Positions 1-8,701 of a stretch of 64,000 nt of DNA are shown piece after piece. Numbering within the stretch: the first letter of the stretch is position 1; every line of letters starts with the position of its first letter. Under the pieces are notes generated by a model. The model was given only the letters and a program-made list of their open reading frames with translations, was not told where the DNA came from and did not search any database. The DNA is from Atopobiaceae bacterium (GTDB taxonomy: Bacteria > Actinomycetota > Coriobacteriia > Coriobacteriales > Atopobiaceae): assembly GCA_022482785.1 (NCBI GenBank), contig JAKVON010000001.1, positions 186,001 through 250,000 of the forward strand. The letters run 5' to 3'. The position numbers were made by a program, and so were the translations under genes.

Positions 1-1189
1 AGTTCGAGTTGATCTGGCGGATGGAGACCTTCCCTCCCTCGATGAGCGGCCTGACGCTCTCCATCGAGGGCTGGAGGGCCAACGTTATCCCCTTCGTGTA
101 CGAGACCAGGCCGGCCGTATTGTAGTCGAGCTTCTCCTGGGCGCCCCCCGAGAGCATCGCCGACAGGACCTCGGTGCACGCGGCGTCACGCGCGGCGTCG
201 GCCGACGCCTCCTTGGAGAGGGCCACGCTGAACACGGGGTAGCTGAGCAGACGGCTGTCGTCGGAGGTCTGCCCGAAGAAGGGCAGCGCCGAGAAGTGGT
301 ACTGGCTGGCCTGCGAGGAGAGCTGGTCGGAGGAGGCCCTGCCGATAGCCACCTGACCGGCGAGGAGCTCTGACGTGAGCTGCTGGTCGGAGGAGGTGAG
401 GCACTCGCTCGTGAGGATGCCCGCGTCCTTGAGGGAGCGCAGCGTGTCGAAGATGCTCGAGAACCCATCGGCGTCCACCTGGGTTGCCTGGCCGCTCTCG
501 AACGAGGCGAGATAGGAGAGCCCGTCGCTCGTACCGAGGTATCCGGCGGAGCCGAACCCCTGGAGCATGGCCACCGCGCCATAGCCCGTCGTGCAGTCCA
601 CGGCGAACGGGTCGACGCCATGCTCGCGGAGCTGCCCGCAGGCGGAGACGAAGCTCGCCATGTCGGTGGGGAGCGCAATGCCGTAGCGCTCGAAGACGTC
701 GGTGTTTGCGAAGAGCCCCTCGACGGTTCCGGGCCCCGGGAGCCAGCACTGCTTGTCCCCGATCCGGAACGGGACGAGCGACTCGGCCGAATACCTGCCC
801 GCGAGGTCGAGGCCCGAGAGGTCCGCGAGGTAGGGCTCGAGGTCACGAGCGCTGTCGCTCTCGTACTTCCTGATGCATACGAGGTCCGGCATGTCGCCAT
901 GCTTGGCGCCGTAGATCACGTTCGAGAAGGTGTTGCGGTTGTTGGTCCAGTCGATGTAGACGTCGGGGCACTGCTGCTCGACGTAGGCACGCCACTCGGG
1001 AAAGCTGCTGTCGTTGTACATCGAGACCGTGACGATGGGCTTGCCGTCCTCGGTGACGTGCGACGAGGACGAGGAGGCCTTACCGGGCAGGCAGCCCGAA
1101 AGCAGCGTCGCGGTCGCGAGGGCCAGCAGCAGGACGGCGAGCAGGGCGAAGCGAGCCCGTCGCAGAGCGGTATCGCTCGTCCCCCTCAT
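1..1189 (-). CDS. Extracellular solute-binding lipoprotein, truncated by the window edge
   Basis: The reading frame starts with ATG at 1189 and runs off the left edge, so only the first 396 residues are visible. The N-terminus is a lipoprotein signal: basic start, Ala/Leu-rich core, lipobox LLSGC. The mature part resembles ABC-type extracellular solute-binding proteins and is clearly paralogous to the lipoprotein at 30864-32726: both share the SSFPEWRAYVE, SNVIY, ESDSA and KQCWLP segments in the same order. The visible part is the sugar-binding-protein-like N-terminal region. No permease or ATPase gene lies next to it inside the window. By analogy with the paralogue, whose stop overlaps a hybrid histidine kinase, this gene may be followed by a kinase beyond the left edge; that is inference. 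It is divergent from the TetR gene. Confidence 0.85.
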   Translation of the reverse strand, partial: MRGTSDTALRRARFALLAVLLLALATATLLSGCLPGKASSSSSHVTEDGKPIVTVSMYNDSSFPEWRAYVEQQCPDVYIDWTNNRNTFSNVIYGAKHGDMPDLVCIRKYESDSARDLEPYLADLSGLDLAGRYSAESLVPFRIGDKQCWLPGPGTVEGLFANTDVFERYGIALPTDMASFVSACGQLREHGVDPFAVDCTTGYGAVAMLQGFGSAGYLGTSDGLSYLASFESGQATQVDADGFSSIFDTLRSLKDAGILTSECLTSSDQQLTSELLAGQVAIGRASSDQLSSQASQYHFSALPFFGQTSDDSRLLSYPVFSVALSKEASADAARDAACTEVLSAMLSGGAQEKLDYNTAGLVSYTKGITLALQPSMESVRPLIEGGKVSIRQINSN

Positions 1190-1345
1190 GCCCGGACCCC
1201 AAGCGCCATTTCAGCCCACTTCCACGATATGTCGAGAGCCATGCCCCATTCTAGGAATTCGGCCCGTGCCACTGGTGGCGATATCGGCCAATAGCATGCC
1301 TGCGCGGGTCGCTGTCGGCGGCGGGAGCCATTTCGGACGCAGGCT

Positions 1346-1454
1346 GGCAGGAAAGCCGAGCGGTGCACTCTCGTTTCGCGGATTCGGATGCACCGCTCCG
1401 CATTCCTGCCACGGAACGGCAATCTCGGGTGCACCGCTCCGCATTCCTGCCACG
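1346..1454. repeat. Cluster of one inverted and two direct 22-25 bp repeats
   Basis: Positions 1389-1413 and 1430-1454 are identical 25-bp direct repeats (core TGCACCGCTCCGCATTCC). Positions 1346-1367 are the same unit inverted, matching 20 of 22 bases, so 1346-1410 can form a long hairpin. The unit lies in the 373-bp gap between the divergent solute-binding protein and TetR genes. No convincing gene is present there. It looks like a REP-type or small mobile repeat; function unknown. Confidence 0.7.
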
Positions 1455-1519
1455 CGCGAGGCCTCCGCCCCCGTTGCCGAACAACGCCCCCTTGCCGTTC
1501 ATTCTCAGCCCCCTACACT

Positions 1520-1530
1520 GAACATTGTTC
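1520..1530. promoter_or_regulatory. Candidate TetR operator
   Basis: GAAC-ATT-GTTC is a small palindrome 33 bp before the TetR start codon. Another GAACAA half-like sequence lies at 1480-1485. The position is typical for autoregulation by a TetR-family repressor, but the site is assigned only by position and symmetry. Confidence 0.35.
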
Positions 1531-1562
1531 GGGGAAAGGCACATCGCCCGGGAGGAGCGCCC

Positions 1563-2141
1563 ATGCCACGAAGGGTCACGAGCAGCGACCGGATTCTCGA
1601 GGGCTCCGCCGCCCTGGCAAGGGAGCGCGGGCTCGCTTCCCTCAGCATCCGAGGCGTGGCCGGGGCGTGCGGCATCTCGACCGGGACGATCTATGCCTAC
1701 TTCCCGTCGCGCGACGAGCTCGTCGCGGCCACGGCGGAGAGGCTGTTCGAGGGTGCCTTCCGCGAGTCCTTCTGCCACCCCTCGCCTTCCGAGGGCTACC
1801 TCGCCTACTGCGAGCGCCTCTATCGCTCGCTCGACGAGAGGCTCTCCCAAGGGGGCTCCGACTGGCTCGGGCAGTTGCATTCGCTCGACCAGGGAGCCCG
1901 CGAGGCCGGCCGGAGGCGCATGGAGAGGCTTCTGGCTCACATGCTCGCAGGGCTCGAGGACGTGCTCGAAAACGACCCGGACGTCCGTCGCGAGAGGCTG
2001 GTGGGAGCCCTTCGCCCGGACGAGCTGTGCCGCCTCACGCTCGACGGCATGTTCGACGCCGTGAGGCGGGGCGATCCCGACTGCGACACCCTCTTCGCCC
2101 TGCTCGCCCATCTCATCTACGATCGAAAGGACACCCCATGA
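1563..2141 (+). CDS. TetR/AcrR family transcriptional regulator
   Basis: This is a 192-residue protein. An N-terminal helix-turn-helix of TetR type is seen around residues 10-50, including the GISTGTIYAYFPSRDEL stretch that matches the family recognition-helix signature. The C-terminal helical part is the variable ligand or dimer domain. The ATG at 1563 is chosen because a GGGAGGAG ribosome binding site precedes it; the open frame extends far upstream but into repeat-bearing DNA. Its stop overlaps the next start (ATGA at 2138), so it is translationally coupled to a small integral membrane protein that it probably controls. The effector is not predictable. Confidence 0.9.
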   Translation: MPRRVTSSDRILEGSAALARERGLASLSIRGVAGACGISTGTIYAYFPSRDELVAATAERLFEGAFRESFCHPSPSEGYLAYCERLYRSLDERLSQGGSDWLGQLHSLDQGAREAGRRRMERLLAHMLAGLEDVLENDPDVRRERLVGALRPDELCRLTLDGMFDAVRRGDPDCDTLFALLAHLIYDRKDTP

Positions 2142-2788
2142 AACGCACCTTCGGACTCGTCGAGGCCGTGTTCGACATCGCCTACCTGGCGACCGGCGCC
2201 ACCATCGGCATCGTCCTCGCGACCACGGCCGGCCATTCCGTCCCTCGCATGCTCGCCGGCATCATGGCGCTCACGCTGGCGGGGGGCGACGCCTTCCATC
2301 TCGTCCCACGCGTCCGCTCGATACTCTCGGCCGAACCCGCGAGGCTCAGGGCCGCCCTCGGGAGGGGCAAGCAGGTGACCTCCATCACGATGACCATCTT
2401 CTACCTGCTCCTCTGGGCGATCGGATGCCTTCTGGCGCCTCTCGCGGGAGACGTCGCCTGGACGGTCGCGCTCGTGGCTTTGGCCGTCGTGCGCGTGGCA
2501 CTCTGCCTCGCCCCGCAGAACGGATGGACCGACGAGCATCCCTCGGCGAGGTGGGGCATCATCCGCAACGTGCCGTTCGCGGCCATGGGCGTGGTCGTGG
2601 CCGTCCACTTCCTCCTCACGGCCGACTCGGTTCCCGCGATGTCCCTCGCCTGGCTCGCCATCGTCATCAGCTTCGTCTGCTATCTGCCCGTCGTCGCCTG
2701 GGCGGACGAGCATCCGCCCATAGGGGCGCTCATGCTGCCCAAGACCTGCGCCTACGTCTGGCTTCTCGTGATGTGCCTGGGGCTCTAG
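2138..2788 (+). CDS. Integral membrane protein coupled to the TetR regulator
   Basis: This is a 216-residue, very hydrophobic protein with about six predicted membrane segments (around residues 10-30, 35-55, 82-100, 108-125, 145-165 and 172-195). Its ATG overlaps the stop of the preceding TetR gene by 4 bp. No enzymatic motif is recognisable. The segment ALTLAGGDAFHLVPRV carries Asp and His inside or next to a membrane helix. It resembles uncharacterised small membrane proteins found next to TetR regulators. It could be an effector of the regulator, such as a drug or lipid response, but that is only inferred from coupling. Confidence 0.8.
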   Translation: MKRTFGLVEAVFDIAYLATGATIGIVLATTAGHSVPRMLAGIMALTLAGGDAFHLVPRVRSILSAEPARLRAALGRGKQVTSITMTIFYLLLWAIGCLLAPLAGDVAWTVALVALAVVRVALCLAPQNGWTDEHPSARWGIIRNVPFAAMGVVVAVHFLLTADSVPAMSLAWLAIVISFVCYLPVVAWADEHPPIGALMLPKTCAYVWLLVMCLGL

Positions 2789-2925
2789 GCTCTCGGGGCC
2801 GTGCCGCCCTGGCACGGTTGGCTTGCCCTTCGGCACCGTCTCCCGACCGCCAGCCGCGCGGCGTCCGATATGGGGTAGGCAACACGTGGGCAGTGACGTC
2901 ATCCTTCGCGCGAGGGGACAGGGCC

Positions 2926-4668
2926 GTGTGGCAGTTCACGTCTGACATCGTCTCCTTCGACGACTTCGAGGTCGCGCTCGGGAGCCTCTCGGAACGCGAG
3001 GAGGTCGCGAGCCCGCACGCCCTCCTGTTCCAGATCTTCACCTCGAGCTGCGACCCGGACCACGCCGACCTCCTCCGTCGCAAGGTCCTCCGGAGGTTTC
3101 CCCAGGCCCTGATCATCGGCTCGTCGACCTCCGGCGAGATAGCGGGCGATGCCATCCACGAGAGGACCGTCGCCTTCACGGCGCTCGCCTTCGACTCCGC
3201 CGACGTCTACGTGGCCTCCTACGACTGCTCCCGCATCGACCCCAGCGTCGCGGGGGCGAGCCTCCGGGAGAGGGTCATGCGACTCGGGGGCGCCGTCGGG
3301 GTCGAGGTCCTCTCCACCACCAAGGGCATGGACACCAAGAGCTTCGTCGCCCAGCTCGACTCCCTCCCGGAGGGCATCGAGGTCTTCGGCGGCGGCGCGG
3401 ACGCCTGGAACGACGGCGGCGACACCATCGTCTTCGACGCGGAGGGCATCCTGGGGCATGGGGCCGTCGCGGCGATCTTCTGCGGCGAGTCGCTCCATGT
3501 CGCCACCTCGAACGCCCTGGGCTGGAAGCCCCTGAGCAAGGCCATGGAGATCACCGGGACCAGGAGCGGCGGCAAGACGCTCGTCTCGGTCAACGGGCGC
3601 CCCGCGACGGACGTCTACGAGAAGTACCTGGGAGCAGGCAACGACGACGACTTCCATCGCAACGTCCAGGAGTTCCCCATCCTCGTCGAGCGCGACGGCA
3701 ACCTGCTCACGCGCGTGCCCATCTCGAGCGAGCGCGACGGCTCGATCATCCTCGGCGCCGACGTCGCGGAGGGCGAGTCGCTCCGCATAAGCTATGCAGA
3801 CCCCGCCGAGATACTCCATGCGGCGTACCTCTCCGCACGGCAGGTCGCGACGTTTGGCCCCCAGGCGCTCCTCGCGTTCTGCTGCATCACCCGGAAGGTG
3901 TTCCTCAAGGAGCATGCAGGCTGCGACACGAGGCTCTTCTCGGACCTCGCCCCGGTCGCCGGCTTCTACACGTACGGCGAGATACTCAGGAGCGAGCGGA
4001 GCGTCGAGGTCTTCAACTGCTCGCTCGTCGTGGCGGGGATGCGCGAGGGAGAGGCGGCCCCACGGGCAGGCGTCGTGCGCGAGCCCGACGGCCTCCTGCA
4101 GGGGCACCTCGCCCTCGTCCAGCATCTCGTCCACTTCGTCGGGGCGACGATGGAGGACCTCGAGCGTGCGAACGCCCAGCTCGAGACCCTCGCGTCCCAG
4201 GACAGGCTCACCGGCCTTCTCAATCGGGGCGAGATCGAGGCGAGGCTCGCCGACGAGGCGGAGCGCACCGGCCGGGGCGACGACGTCGCGTCGGTCATCA
4301 TGATCGACATCGACGACTTCAAGCTGGTGAACGACAGGTTCGGGCACGGCGCGGGCGACTTCGTCCTGGTCTCGATCGCACGGCTGCTCGAGAGGGGCGT
4401 CCGGGAGTACGACGCCGTGGGACGCTGGGGCGGCGAGGAGTTCTTCGTCATCCTCTATGGCACCGACCAGAGGCAGGCGACGGCCACGGCCGAGAGGATC
4501 CGCAAATCCATCTCGGGCCACGACTTCGGCAGGGCAGGCCACGTCACCGCAAGCGTGGGCGTGGCCCAGGCGAGGCTTGAGGACACCGCCACCTCGCTGT
4601 ACCACCGCGTCGACACGGCCCTCTACGAGGCGAAGTCCCAGGGCAAGGACCGCGTGGCCGTCGGCTGA
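2926..4668 (+). CDS. FIST sensory domain protein with C-terminal diguanylate cyclase (GGDEF)
   Basis: This is a 580-residue soluble protein. Residues 1 to about 375 match the FIST N and FIST C arrangement, with the typical GSSTSGEI motif and the GGGADAW and VAGFYTYGEI stretches. FIST domains are thought to bind small ligands such as amino acids. A short coiled linker (around 395-420) leads to a GGDEF domain with an intact active-site GGEEF (around residue 501), DRLTGLLNR at its start and the IDIDDFK metal site, so an active diguanylate cyclase making c-di-GMP is expected. GTG at 2926 is chosen because GAGGGG lies 9 bp upstream; an in-frame GTG at 2893 is the alternative. It is convergent with the large kinase, with a 21-bp gap. 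Confidence 0.9.
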   Translation: MWQFTSDIVSFDDFEVALGSLSEREEVASPHALLFQIFTSSCDPDHADLLRRKVLRRFPQALIIGSSTSGEIAGDAIHERTVAFTALAFDSADVYVASYDCSRIDPSVAGASLRERVMRLGGAVGVEVLSTTKGMDTKSFVAQLDSLPEGIEVFGGGADAWNDGGDTIVFDAEGILGHGAVAAIFCGESLHVATSNALGWKPLSKAMEITGTRSGGKTLVSVNGRPATDVYEKYLGAGNDDDFHRNVQEFPILVERDGNLLTRVPISSERDGSIILGADVAEGESLRISYADPAEILHAAYLSARQVATFGPQALLAFCCITRKVFLKEHAGCDTRLFSDLAPVAGFYTYGEILRSERSVEVFNCSLVVAGMREGEAAPRAGVVREPDGLLQGHLALVQHLVHFVGATMEDLERANAQLETLASQDRLTGLLNRGEIEARLADEAERTGRGDDVASVIMIDIDDFKLVNDRFGHGAGDFVLVSIARLLERGVREYDAVGRWGGEEFFVILYGTDQRQATATAERIRKSISGHDFGRAGHVTASVGVAQARLEDTATSLYHRVDTALYEAKSQGKDRVAVG

Positions 4669-4689
4669 CGCCCCTTTGGCCCCCGGCCC

Positions 4690-7600
4690 CTAGCGCCTGG
4701 CCGCGATGGCCTCCCCCAGCGCGCAGATGAGCTCCCTCGGCTCGATGGGCTTCGCCACGTGCGCGTCCATCCCCGCCTCGAGGCAGCGCCGGGCATCCTC
4801 GGCGAACGCGTCCGCCGTCATCGCGATGATCGGAACGCGCCGCGCGTCGCCTCTCTCCAGGCCGCGGATCGCCTTCGTGGCGGCGATGCCGTCCATGACG
4901 GGCATCCGGAGGTCCATGAGGATGGCGTCGAAGTATCCGGGCTCGGAGGCGCAGAAGAGGTCGAGCCCCTCCTTGCCGTCGCGCGCGAGGACGACCTTCG
5001 CGCCAGCGCGCTCCCGGAGCACCGTCGAGGAGATCTCGGCGTTCAGGCTGTTGTCCTCGCAGAGGAGGATCCTCTTCCCGGAGATGTCCGCCAGGGGGCG
5101 CTCCTCCTGCTTCCCGGCGGAAAGCGCACCCTCGACCTCGGGAAGCGTGAGGAAGACCTTGAACGAGGTCCCCTCGCCCAGCTCGCTCTCGACCTCGATG
5201 CGCCCTCCCATGAGGTCGACGAGGCTCTTGACCACGGAGAGCCCGAGGCCCGTCCCCTGGACGCCATACATGCGGCTCTGGTGCTCCTGGGCGAACGGCT
5301 CGAACATGCGGCGCTGGAACTCCTCCGACATGCCGATGCCGTTGTCCGAGACATGCAGCAGGGCGTTGTGCCCGTCGGGGTCGCCCTCGAGCCTTCTCGC
5401 CTCGAAGTCCACCTCTCCCCCGTCGGGGGTGTACTTGATGGCGTTGGAGAGCAGGTTCAGCGCGACCTGCTGGATGCGAAGCCTGTCGACGCGGATGAAG
5501 CGGGGGAACGCCGGGTCGAGATGGGCGACGAACCTCACGTCGCGCTGCTGGGCCATGAGGCTCACCGACTCGGTGGTGGCGGAGAAGAGCTCCCCGGAGT
5601 CGCATGTCTCCGGGCGCAGGTCCATCTTGCCGCTCTCGAGCTTCGAGAGGTCGAGGATGTCGTTCACGAGGTCGAGCATCAGCCTCCCAGAGAGGGAGGC
5701 CTTCTCGAGGTAGCCCTGGCGGGAGGCGTCGTCGTCGGTGTTGAGGGCGAGGTCGGTGAACCCGATGATCCCGTTCAGGGGCGTCCGCAGGTCATGGCTC
5801 ATGTTCGAGAGGAAGCGCTGCTCGGCGGCCGTCGCCTGCTCGGCCCGGTCGAGCGCGTCCCTGAGCTGCTCGGCCTGGCGGCGCTCCTTGGCGACGGCCT
5901 CCGTGACGTCGGAGCGGGCGATCAGGACCAGCGTGCGCTCCTCGTCCACGTAGGTCATGAGCCAGCGGAGCGTCCTGCCGTCCTTGGTGGCAAGGGTGAG
6001 CTGGTAGCTCGACGCCTCCTCGAGCCGCTCGCGGATGGTCTCGACGGAGTGGGCCCGGACCGCCTCCCCGAGCTGCTCGGCGGGGACCATCTGCTCGAGC
6101 GCGGCGGCGGCGGCCGACTCGTAGTCCTGGTCGCGGTACTGCTCGGATGCCCCTGAGCCGGTCTCGCCGCCGAAGCGGATCTTGCCCGTGACCATGTCGA
6201 GCAGGATGACGAACCCGTAGACCTCCCTGGTCAGGGCACGTACCATGATCTCGTAGCTTCTCTCCTCGTCGATGGCGACGGTGCTCGTGTGCGCCTCGAC
6301 GTCGTCCGTGTCGGGATTCTGGAGCATGTAGACCCACGTCCTGACCCAGAGCTCCTTCCCATCGGAGGCGAGCACCGGGTAGTCGACCGAGAAGGAGGTC
6401 TTCCCCGCCTCGAACGCCGCGAGCAGGCCCATGCGGTCGAGGCCGCGAAGGAGGCGCCTGCGCTCCTCCGCGTTGGGGACCCTGGAGGCGATCCCGGAGA
6501 CGATGCCGTCCACCGTGGAGTCGCCCTTGAGCTCGCGCACCCACTCGTAGGGGCTCTTCACGTCGACGCAGACGTTCTGCGTGAGGTTGAGGAAGGAGGT
6601 TCCGAGGTTGTTCGGGTAGGAGTCCGTGATCTGCTCGACCATGCGCGAGTAGTGCCGCTCGGCCTCCTTCTGCTTCGTGACGTTCTGCATGATTCCATAG
6701 GCGATGGTGGGCTCGCCCTCGGCGTTTCTCTGGGCCGTGAAGACGATCCTCTCGCAGCGGGGAGGCATCTCCGGGCGCCAGCTTATCCAGAAGCTCTCCT
6801 CGCCGTTGGCGGCCCCTGCCCTGATGCGCTCGGCGAAGGCGAGGAACCTCTTCCGCTCCCCTTCCCCCATCAGGGGAAGGAGGGGCTCCGGGACGCCCTC
6901 GAGAACGTCGGGGAGGCCGATGGCGCGATGGCGCGCGCCGGGCAGGTCGATTCTGCGCTCCTTGATGTGGTACTCGAAGATGCCGATGCCGGCCCCCTCG
7001 ACCACCAGCTCGTACTTCGTCCGCTGCGCGGAGCTCTCGCGGCTCCTGAGCATCGCGTCGGACACGAAGTGCGAGAGCGAGAGGAGGATGGGCCCGAGGT
7101 AGCGGATGGTCTTCTCTCCTGGGTTGATGACGCAGATGAGGCTCGCCGCCCTCCCCTCGACCATGACGGGGGCGATGACCAGGGAGCGGATGCCCTGCGC
7201 CACGAGGAACGCGTGCTCCCTCGGATGGGCCTCCCTGATCTTGCGGACGTCGTCGACCTCTATGAGCCGAGGGCTCTCGAGCACCGCGGCCCAAGGGACC
7301 GCGCAGGCGTCCCCCTCGCCCTCGCAGGGCGACGAGGCGGGCGCGCCCTCGCGATGCCACTCGTAGGCCTCGGACGCCCTCATGCCAGCGACGTTGAGGA
7401 TACACGCGCGGTCGGCGCCGAAGCTCTCGCAGAGGTCCTGGGTGAGGCGCGCGAGGCGGGTCGAGAGCTCGGTCGGCTCGTCGATGCGACGGATCTCCCC
7501 GAGCAGCACGTTCTCGAACCTCAGCGCGAGGTCGCGCTCCTCCTCCTTGCTCCTCTCGATCGCGAGGTTCCTCCGCACCGTGACGATGGCGATGCCCACC

Positions 7601-8535
7601 AGGAGGGCGACGATGACCACGGCGAAGCCGACGACGTAGGAGACGAGCCTCTGGTCCTGGCTGCTCTGCTCGTTGGCGACGGAGTAGAGGTCGGACAGGG
7701 GGATTCCCGTCGCGATGATCCAGTTGTAGGGCTTGTAGAGCTCGGCGAAGGAGTACTTGAGGGCGATCTTCTTGTCGGACATGTTCTGGAAGTAGTAGCT
7801 CTGGAAGATGCTCCCGTTGGCCTTGACGCCCTCGAGCTCGGACTCGTAGGGATGGTTGCCGGCAGCATCCTCCATGTTGGTGGAGAGGTACTGGCCCTCC
7901 GTGTCGGAGAGGTTGGGATGGATGCGACGGATGGCGTAGTCGTCCCCTCCGTCGTAGTTGACGACCTCGTTGACCCATACGTACTGGTTCTGGCCGTACT
8001 TCGAAGCGTATATCTCCTTGCGGATCTCGCCCTTCACGAGGTCGTCGACCGCGCCTTGCGTGGTGAAGGCCGAGATCGTGTAGGAGCCGACGGATGCCCG
8101 TCGCAGGTCGAGGACGTCTGCGGCCGAGCTCGAGACGTCGCCGTTCCTCCAGACGGCCGAGCCGCTCGCATCGTCGATCTCGACGAAGGGGACGGCGGTG
8201 CCGTCATCCGTCAGCTCGAGGTTTGCGTCGTTGCGCGCCGACTCCAGGAGGGTGGCCTCGGAAGCGTTCCCGAGGGTCTCCATGACGTGGTCTATCTCGT
8301 GCTCGTAGGCCACCTCGTCGTCGGCGCGGAGGGTGTCGATGCGGCCGATGATGTTCTCGACGCGGTTCTGCATCACCTCCTCCGCGTTCTTCTTGGCGAC
8401 CCCCTGGGTGGCCGCGTTCGAAGACGAGAGGAGGAAGGAGACGATTCCGATCATGATGGCGATCATGGCCACGGCGGCGATGAGGAACAGCGCGCCGACG
8501 CGCTTCGATGCCTTCCTCAAAGCATTCTCGCCCAT
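4690..8535 (-). CDS. Large membrane hybrid sensor histidine kinase (Cache, GAF, PAS, HisKA, HATPase, receiver)
   Basis: The protein has 1281 residues. Order: membrane helix (about 15-37), an extracytoplasmic Cache-like region (about 40-295) carrying the PYNWIIATGIPLSDL stretch typical of Cache domains, a second membrane helix (about 298-320), a GAF-like domain (about 345-515), several PAS-like segments (about 520-880), HisKA with the phospho-acceptor His914 in NMSHDLRTP, HATPase_c with GTGLGLS, and a C-terminal receiver with phospho-acceptor Asp1208 (LMDLRMP). No DNA-binding output follows, so the phosphoryl group would go to another protein or the receiver is itself regulatory. The start at 8535 (MGENALRK) is preferred over a longer frame because it directly precedes the membrane helix and has a GAGGTG site upstream. 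Confidence 0.92.
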   Translation of the reverse strand: MGENALRKASKRVGALFLIAAVAMIAIMIGIVSFLLSSSNAATQGVAKKNAEEVMQNRVENIIGRIDTLRADDEVAYEHEIDHVMETLGNASEATLLESARNDANLELTDDGTAVPFVEIDDASGSAVWRNGDVSSSAADVLDLRRASVGSYTISAFTTQGAVDDLVKGEIRKEIYASKYGQNQYVWVNEVVNYDGGDDYAIRRIHPNLSDTEGQYLSTNMEDAAGNHPYESELEGVKANGSIFQSYYFQNMSDKKIALKYSFAELYKPYNWIIATGIPLSDLYSVANEQSSQDQRLVSYVVGFAVVIVALLVGIAIVTVRRNLAIERSKEEERDLALRFENVLLGEIRRIDEPTELSTRLARLTQDLCESFGADRACILNVAGMRASEAYEWHREGAPASSPCEGEGDACAVPWAAVLESPRLIEVDDVRKIREAHPREHAFLVAQGIRSLVIAPVMVEGRAASLICVINPGEKTIRYLGPILLSLSHFVSDAMLRSRESSAQRTKYELVVEGAGIGIFEYHIKERRIDLPGARHRAIGLPDVLEGVPEPLLPLMGEGERKRFLAFAERIRAGAANGEESFWISWRPEMPPRCERIVFTAQRNAEGEPTIAYGIMQNVTKQKEAERHYSRMVEQITDSYPNNLGTSFLNLTQNVCVDVKSPYEWVRELKGDSTVDGIVSGIASRVPNAEERRRLLRGLDRMGLLAAFEAGKTSFSVDYPVLASDGKELWVRTWVYMLQNPDTDDVEAHTSTVAIDEERSYEIMVRALTREVYGFVILLDMVTGKIRFGGETGSGASEQYRDQDYESAAAAALEQMVPAEQLGEAVRAHSVETIRERLEEASSYQLTLATKDGRTLRWLMTYVDEERTLVLIARSDVTEAVAKERRQAEQLRDALDRAEQATAAEQRFLSNMSHDLRTPLNGIIGFTDLALNTDDDASRQGYLEKASLSGRLMLDLVNDILDLSKLESGKMDLRPETCDSGELFSATTESVSLMAQQRDVRFVAHLDPAFPRFIRVDRLRIQQVALNLLSNAIKYTPDGGEVDFEARRLEGDPDGHNALLHVSDNGIGMSEEFQRRMFEPFAQEHQSRMYGVQGTGLGLSVVKSLVDLMGGRIEVESELGEGTSFKVFLTLPEVEGALSAGKQEERPLADISGKRILLCEDNSLNAEISSTVLRERAGAKVVLARDGKEGLDLFCASEPGYFDAILMDLRMPVMDGIAATKAIRGLERGDARRVPIIAMTADAFAEDARRCLEAGMDAHVAKPIEPRELICALGEAIAARR

Positions 8536-8701
8536 AGGGGCACGACACCTCGATCGAAACGCCTCGCCGCTCCAAGGCCCAGATGGCCATACTCGTACCG
8601 TAACAGCTGTTAGGGCATGGAATGCCATCAAACTGACGAGTGGGCCGACCCCGTGGCGGAAGGCCCGAATCGGGCGGCAGATGGTAGGAGTCGCAGATTC
8701 C

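Noticed and set aside
1346-1454. CRISPR array
   Set aside because: Only two direct copies with a 16-bp gap plus one inverted copy; spacing and number do not fit, and no cas gene is present.
1388-2788. 466-codon frame covering TetR and the membrane protein
   Set aside because: Only its last 216 codons make sense; the TetR gene uses a different frame and the membrane protein starts at 2138 with a coupled ATG.
6289-8613. Open frame of 774 codons on the plus strand opposite the large kinase
   Set aside because: It lies fully antisense to a gene with complete kinase domains, has no ribosome binding site or family motif, and its Asp/Glu/Val/Arg-rich composition is typical of frames opposite GC-rich genes.
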